Shown piece after piece: positions 61,001-64,000 of a DNA stretch of 64,000 bases. The translations under genes and the position numbers were made by a program. Source of the DNA: Parietichytrium sp. I65-24A (lineage: Eukaryota > Sar > Bigyra > Thraustochytrida > Thraustochytriidae); the NCBI GenBank assembly GCA_012862575.1, contig BLSF01000040.1:1-64000 (forward strand). Reading direction: 5' to 3'. Within the stretch, counting starts at the first letter, position 1. Each line of letters opens with the position of its first letter. The notes below the pieces were generated by a model. It made no database searches, was not told where the DNA came from, and saw nothing but the letters and a program-made list of their open reading frames with translations.

Positions 61001-62142
61001 AGCAGTCTTGGCTACAATGGCATTGGCGCTGAAGGAGCATCAGCGATCGGTCTTGCGTTGGAGAAGAACACTGCGCTGACGGCCTTGAAGTACGTGTTAC
61101 GTTGGATGCGACTTTGTGAAATACTCGAGCACCTTTGCTGACTTTGCTTGTGCTATTGGGTTGACTATGTTTCTCTTCTGCGGAAATAGTCTTCGAGGGA
61201 ATGAACTTGGCGCTGGAGGAGCAGCGGCGATTCGTCTTGCGTTGGAGAAGAACACAGCGTTGACTATCTTGGAGTACGTGTGACTTTGGCATCAGATTCC
61301 TAAAGTACTCGAGCACCTTGACTGACCTTGCTTGTGCTTTGCGACTGGCAATTTTACGTCTTCTGCGAAAGCAGTCTTGGCTTCAATGGCATTGGCGCTG
61401 AAGGAGCATCAGCGATCGGTCTTGCGTTGGAGAAGAACACTGCGCTGACGGCCTTGAAGTACGTGTTACGTTGGATGCGACTTTGTGAAATACTCGAGCA
61501 CCTTTGCTGACTTTGCTTGTGCTATTGGGTTGACTATGTTTCTCTTCTGCGGAAATAGTCTTCGAGGGAATGAACTTGGCGCTGGAGGAGCAGCGGCGAT
61601 CCGTCTTGCGTTGGAGAAGAACGCAGCGTTGACTATCCTGGAGTACGTGGGACTTTCGCATCAGTTTTCTTAAGATTCTCGAGAGCACTTTTACTGACCT
61701 TGCACGTGCTTTGCGGCTGCCCTTTTCTTTTATTTTCTGGACGTAGGGGTTGGAATGATGGAACTGGCTCTGAAGAAGCATTAGCGATCGGTCTTGCGTT
61801 GGAGAAGAACTCTGCGCTGACGTCGTTGAAGTACGTGTGACTTTGGCCTCGGCTTCGTGAAATTTTCGTGTACCTTTACTGCCGGTGCCTGTGTCTTTCG
61901 GCTGGCTACTCCCTTCTTCCGGAGCGGAGGCGATCGATAGTATTAATATCTCCCACCCCGAATCAAGATTTTCCTCGAAGATGAATTTCCAAATATCTCC
62001 TCTCTCTTTCGCTTACAATGAGTCAGAGAGTGAATCATTGGGGTGTCTGCACGGCGGAAACCATGCGCCGGCTAGGAACGGAAATTGTTCAAAATTCAGA
62101 GATATTCTTCTATGCCAAGAGGAATTCAAAGTCTGTCGATAG
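58047..62142 (+). CDS. LRR gene E: 19 identical-length LRR exons, apparently intact
   Basis: Exon 1 58047-58153 (ATG at 58047), exon 2 58242-58322. Then 19 exons of exactly 84 nt start at 58418, 58600, 58784, 58972, 59156, 59339, 59524, 59710, 59895, 60083, 60268, 60452, 60637, 60821, 61006, 61190, 61375, 61559 and 61747. A likely last exon is 61941-62142 (TAG). The total is 661 residues with no stop in any exon. Each exon gives a 28-residue RI-type LRR (I-G-A-E-G-A-S-A-I-G-L-A-L-E-K-N-T-A-L-T). Phase-2 introns of about 90-115 nt separate them. Exons 1-2 resemble those of genes A-D (A-M-x-x-x-E-A-V at the exon 1 end; GNKTLR in exon 2), so it is a family member in the opposite orientation. The last exon is the least certain. 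Confidence 0.85.
60905..61642 (+). repeat. 369-bp tandem duplication of two LRR exons
   Basis: 60905-61273 and 61274-61642 each contain intron, LRR exon, intron, LRR exon, and differ at only about five positions by eye. A recent duplication by whole exon pairs. Confidence 0.9.
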
Positions 62143-62442
62143 CACAGGCAGTTTATATACAAGGTTGACGTAAAGCTCAGTTTTAAAAAAGGGCATCAAT
62201 TGTCCTTTCTCTTTCGTATTACTTTTTGATTGAACAATAGAGGATAACACGGCGGAGGCTGCGCGCCGTCCGGTAACGAAAATGATCACAAAAGGTTCGC
62301 ATATAGTATGGTCCGATGTCGGTTATAAAAAGTCAGCAGGAGTTTCGGGATTGCGGGCGTCGCGCGGTTGTGTTGCGAGACTCAGCAAAAGCGGGCACAA
62401 TTTTTTTTGGTGTAGAGGAAAGGAAAAACGGAGAACCGAATC
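62143..62442. other. Gap between convergent genes
   Basis: 3' ends of LRR gene E and the Rac gene meet here. Nothing else recognised. Confidence 0.5.
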
Positions 62443-63075
62443 TCACAGCAGCACGCATCCATCCTTCTTCTTGCCGCCCGCCTTGCCGCCTTTGCCGGTT
62501 CCCCCGGCCTTGAGCGTTTTGCGCTTATCCGCCGAGCGGCCGCGGACGGCAATCCGGATAGATTCTCCGAACAGTTCATCAAGTCCTACTTGCTCGAGGG
62601 CGCTACATTCGAGATACCTGGCAGCGCCAAGTGCAAGAGCGTCTTCCATTAGCTGCTCCACGGATCGAAGTGGCTTCCCTTTGGCCTCGAGGTTCTTGAC
62701 CAGCTTCTGGTCATGGCGCATGTCACTCTTTGTGCCAATGATGAGGAACGGCGTTCCGGGGCTATGGAGCTGTATCTCGGGCACCCACTTGGTCGAGATG
62801 TGCTTGAAAGACACTGGCGAGTTGATCGCGCAGCAGATGAGAAACACATCCGTCTGCGGATACGACAGAGGTCTCAGCCGATCGTAGCCTTCCTGCCCGG
62901 CAGTGTCCCACAGCCCCAGATACACCTCTTTCCCGTCCACGGTCAGCGAGTTCTCATAGTTGTCGAACACAGTGGGCACATAATCCTTAGGGAACTGCCC
63001 CGAAGTGTACGCAATCAGCATCGACGTCTTGCCCACAGCCCCGTCTCCAATCACAACGCACTTGATGTTCTGCAT
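62443..63075 (-). CDS. Rac/Rho-family GTPase
   Basis: A 210-residue GTPase from the ATG at 63075. The frame is open further upstream but without family sequence. P-loop GDGAVGKT (10-17), effector loop YVPTVFDNY (about 32-40), switch II WDTAGQEGYDRLRPLSYPQT, TKSD and ECSAL guanine-base motifs. The tail is long and Lys/Gly-rich and ends CVLL, a CaaX box for geranylgeranylation. Rac proteins switch actin dynamics and NADPH oxidase. No intron. The 5' flank is T/C-rich, then has CAAAC repeats. Confidence 0.93.
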   Translation of the reverse strand: MQNIKCVVIGDGAVGKTSMLIAYTSGQFPKDYVPTVFDNYENSLTVDGKEVYLGLWDTAGQEGYDRLRPLSYPQTDVFLICCAINSPVSFKHISTKWVPEIQLHSPGTPFLIIGTKSDMRHDQKLVKNLEAKGKPLRSVEQLMEDALALGAARYLECSALEQVGLDELFGESIRIAVRGRSADKRKTLKAGGTGKGGKAGGKKKDGCVLL

Positions 63076-64000
63076 CTTATATATATCTCCTCCTCTCTCC
63101 TCTCTTCTCTCTTCTCTACCACCAACACACAACACAATACAACACAACACAACCAAACCAAACCTAACCAGATCAAACCAAACCAAATCAAACGACCGAT
63201 TAGGCACGCAAACACTCAGTCCGTCCCTTGACACCCTTATCACTCGCAGTCGCCAGTGGTGTACTCGCTCGCGTATGCGTGCGTCCTCGATGGAGTACGA
63301 GTATGACGCGGCGCATGTACACGGACTTCTAGGACTTTCTAAGGGCCGTCTGAGAGTTGAGAGATGTTGTGAGATGTTGTGAGAGAGAGAGAGAGAGATT
63401 GAGAGGCGGGCTGTGCTACTGTAGCTGCTGTAGTTACTGTAGCAGAGGCGAGAGGGGTTAAGTGGAGGTAGGACTGCCGTAGGGGGTGGTAGGGAGCACA
63501 CACTTTCGTATAGAAATGTGTGTGTGGCGCTTCCCGCTGGTGCTAGCGGTAGGAGTAGCGAGAGGATACACGGAGGATTAGTGCACTCGGTACTTGCGCG
63601 GGTAGGCTTTCGGGTAAGGTGTATGTATTGTTTTGAAGTAAGGATATGATAGATGATATGGTAGTGCTGAGGGGTCTTTGCCAGACGAGGGGTTAGTGTA
63701 AGGTATAGCGCTGGCTACTGAGAGCGCGTGTGCTTGGCGCGTTACGCTGAGAGTGTAGTAGTAGTGGGTTGGCTAGCATAGTCAAGGAATTTTGTCAGGG
63801 GATCTCTTATAGTTTCCAGTAGTTTCGAATTTATTTTTAAGTGAGGGAAACTAGTAGTCTTATTATGGCGAGTGGTGGGAGAAGTGGGAAGGGTGGGTGT
63901 GGTAGGATAATTAGCGTAATGCATACAAGTCCTTCCAACCAAAAACAACAACAACAATAACAATAGAATAACTAAGTGTTAGTTCATTGAACAAAGAGTC
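63076..64000. other. Upstream flank of the Rac gene to the window end
   Basis: A TCTCC-rich tract, ACCAAACC repeats (about 63140-63195) and a GA tract (about 63380-63400). The rest has no recognisable gene. Confidence 0.5.

Noticed and set aside
1-64000. tRNA, rRNA, LTR or LINE elements
   Set aside because: Reading both strands I found no cloverleaf with A/B boxes I trust, no rRNA cores, no reverse transcriptase motifs and no paired long terminal repeats.

Overview
The window looks like nuclear DNA of a unicellular eukaryote. It has dense genes on both strands, GT-AG introns mostly 65-110 nt long, mitochondrial targeting leaders (MnSOD, uS15m), GPI-anchor genes (PIG-W, PIG-F), a plasma-membrane-type Ca2+ pump and a CaaX-tailed Rac. 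My best guess is a heterotrophic protist such as a stramenopile. That is inferred from gene style and from LRR genes resembling those of brown algae; I could not test it.

Layout. 1-3.3 kb: a virus-like stretch with a Cys-rich protein resembling the poxvirus/NCLDV entry-fusion family and part of a GT25-like glycosyltransferase. 4.6-24 kb: housekeeping genes: PIG-W/GWT1 acyltransferase, neutral ceramidase, a GH36-type alpha-galactosidase, a nucleotide-sugar transporter, a WW/EF-hand/pseudokinase protein, a VTT/DedA-like membrane protein and a PMCA Ca2+-ATPase with a His-rich loop. 25.9-40 kb: four tandem minus-strand LRR genes in which nearly every 28-residue repeat is its own 84-nt phase-2 exon. 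40.8-49 kb: a solo LRR exon, a P-loop GTPase gene with an in-frame TGA, a Cys4 protein with a prenylation-type tail, a Fanzor (eukaryotic TnpB) gene with possible 3' guide-RNA hairpins, and a frame-broken repeat protein. 49.1-56.3 kb: PIG-F, a TBCC domain fused to a clathrin light chain, mitochondrial uS15, a SAP30-like/SGF29 fusion and MnSOD. 58-62.1 kb: a fifth, intact LRR gene on the plus strand with 19 identical-length LRR exons. 62.4-63.1 kb: a Rac/Rho GTPase.

The most interesting system is the LRR family. Its symmetric 84-nt phase-2 exons can be gained or lost without breaking the frame. Three of the four clustered copies show the same ordered block of eight 5' LRR exons, and the fourth shows its first five before a gap. 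The 3' block differs in number (9 versus 13 in the two fully readable copies). A 369-bp two-exon tandem duplication in the plus-strand gene is almost unchanged. This resembles the exon-shuffled LRR/TPR receptor genes described in brown algae. Second is the Fanzor gene, whose usual RuvC-II glutamate is replaced and which has a candidate compensating glutamate further on. Third are two fused architectures, TBCC plus clathrin light chain and SAP30-like plus SGF29.

Limits: splice sites were placed by eye. Two single N characters (31364 and 32716) mark joins in the LRR cluster where sequence is missing or collapsed.
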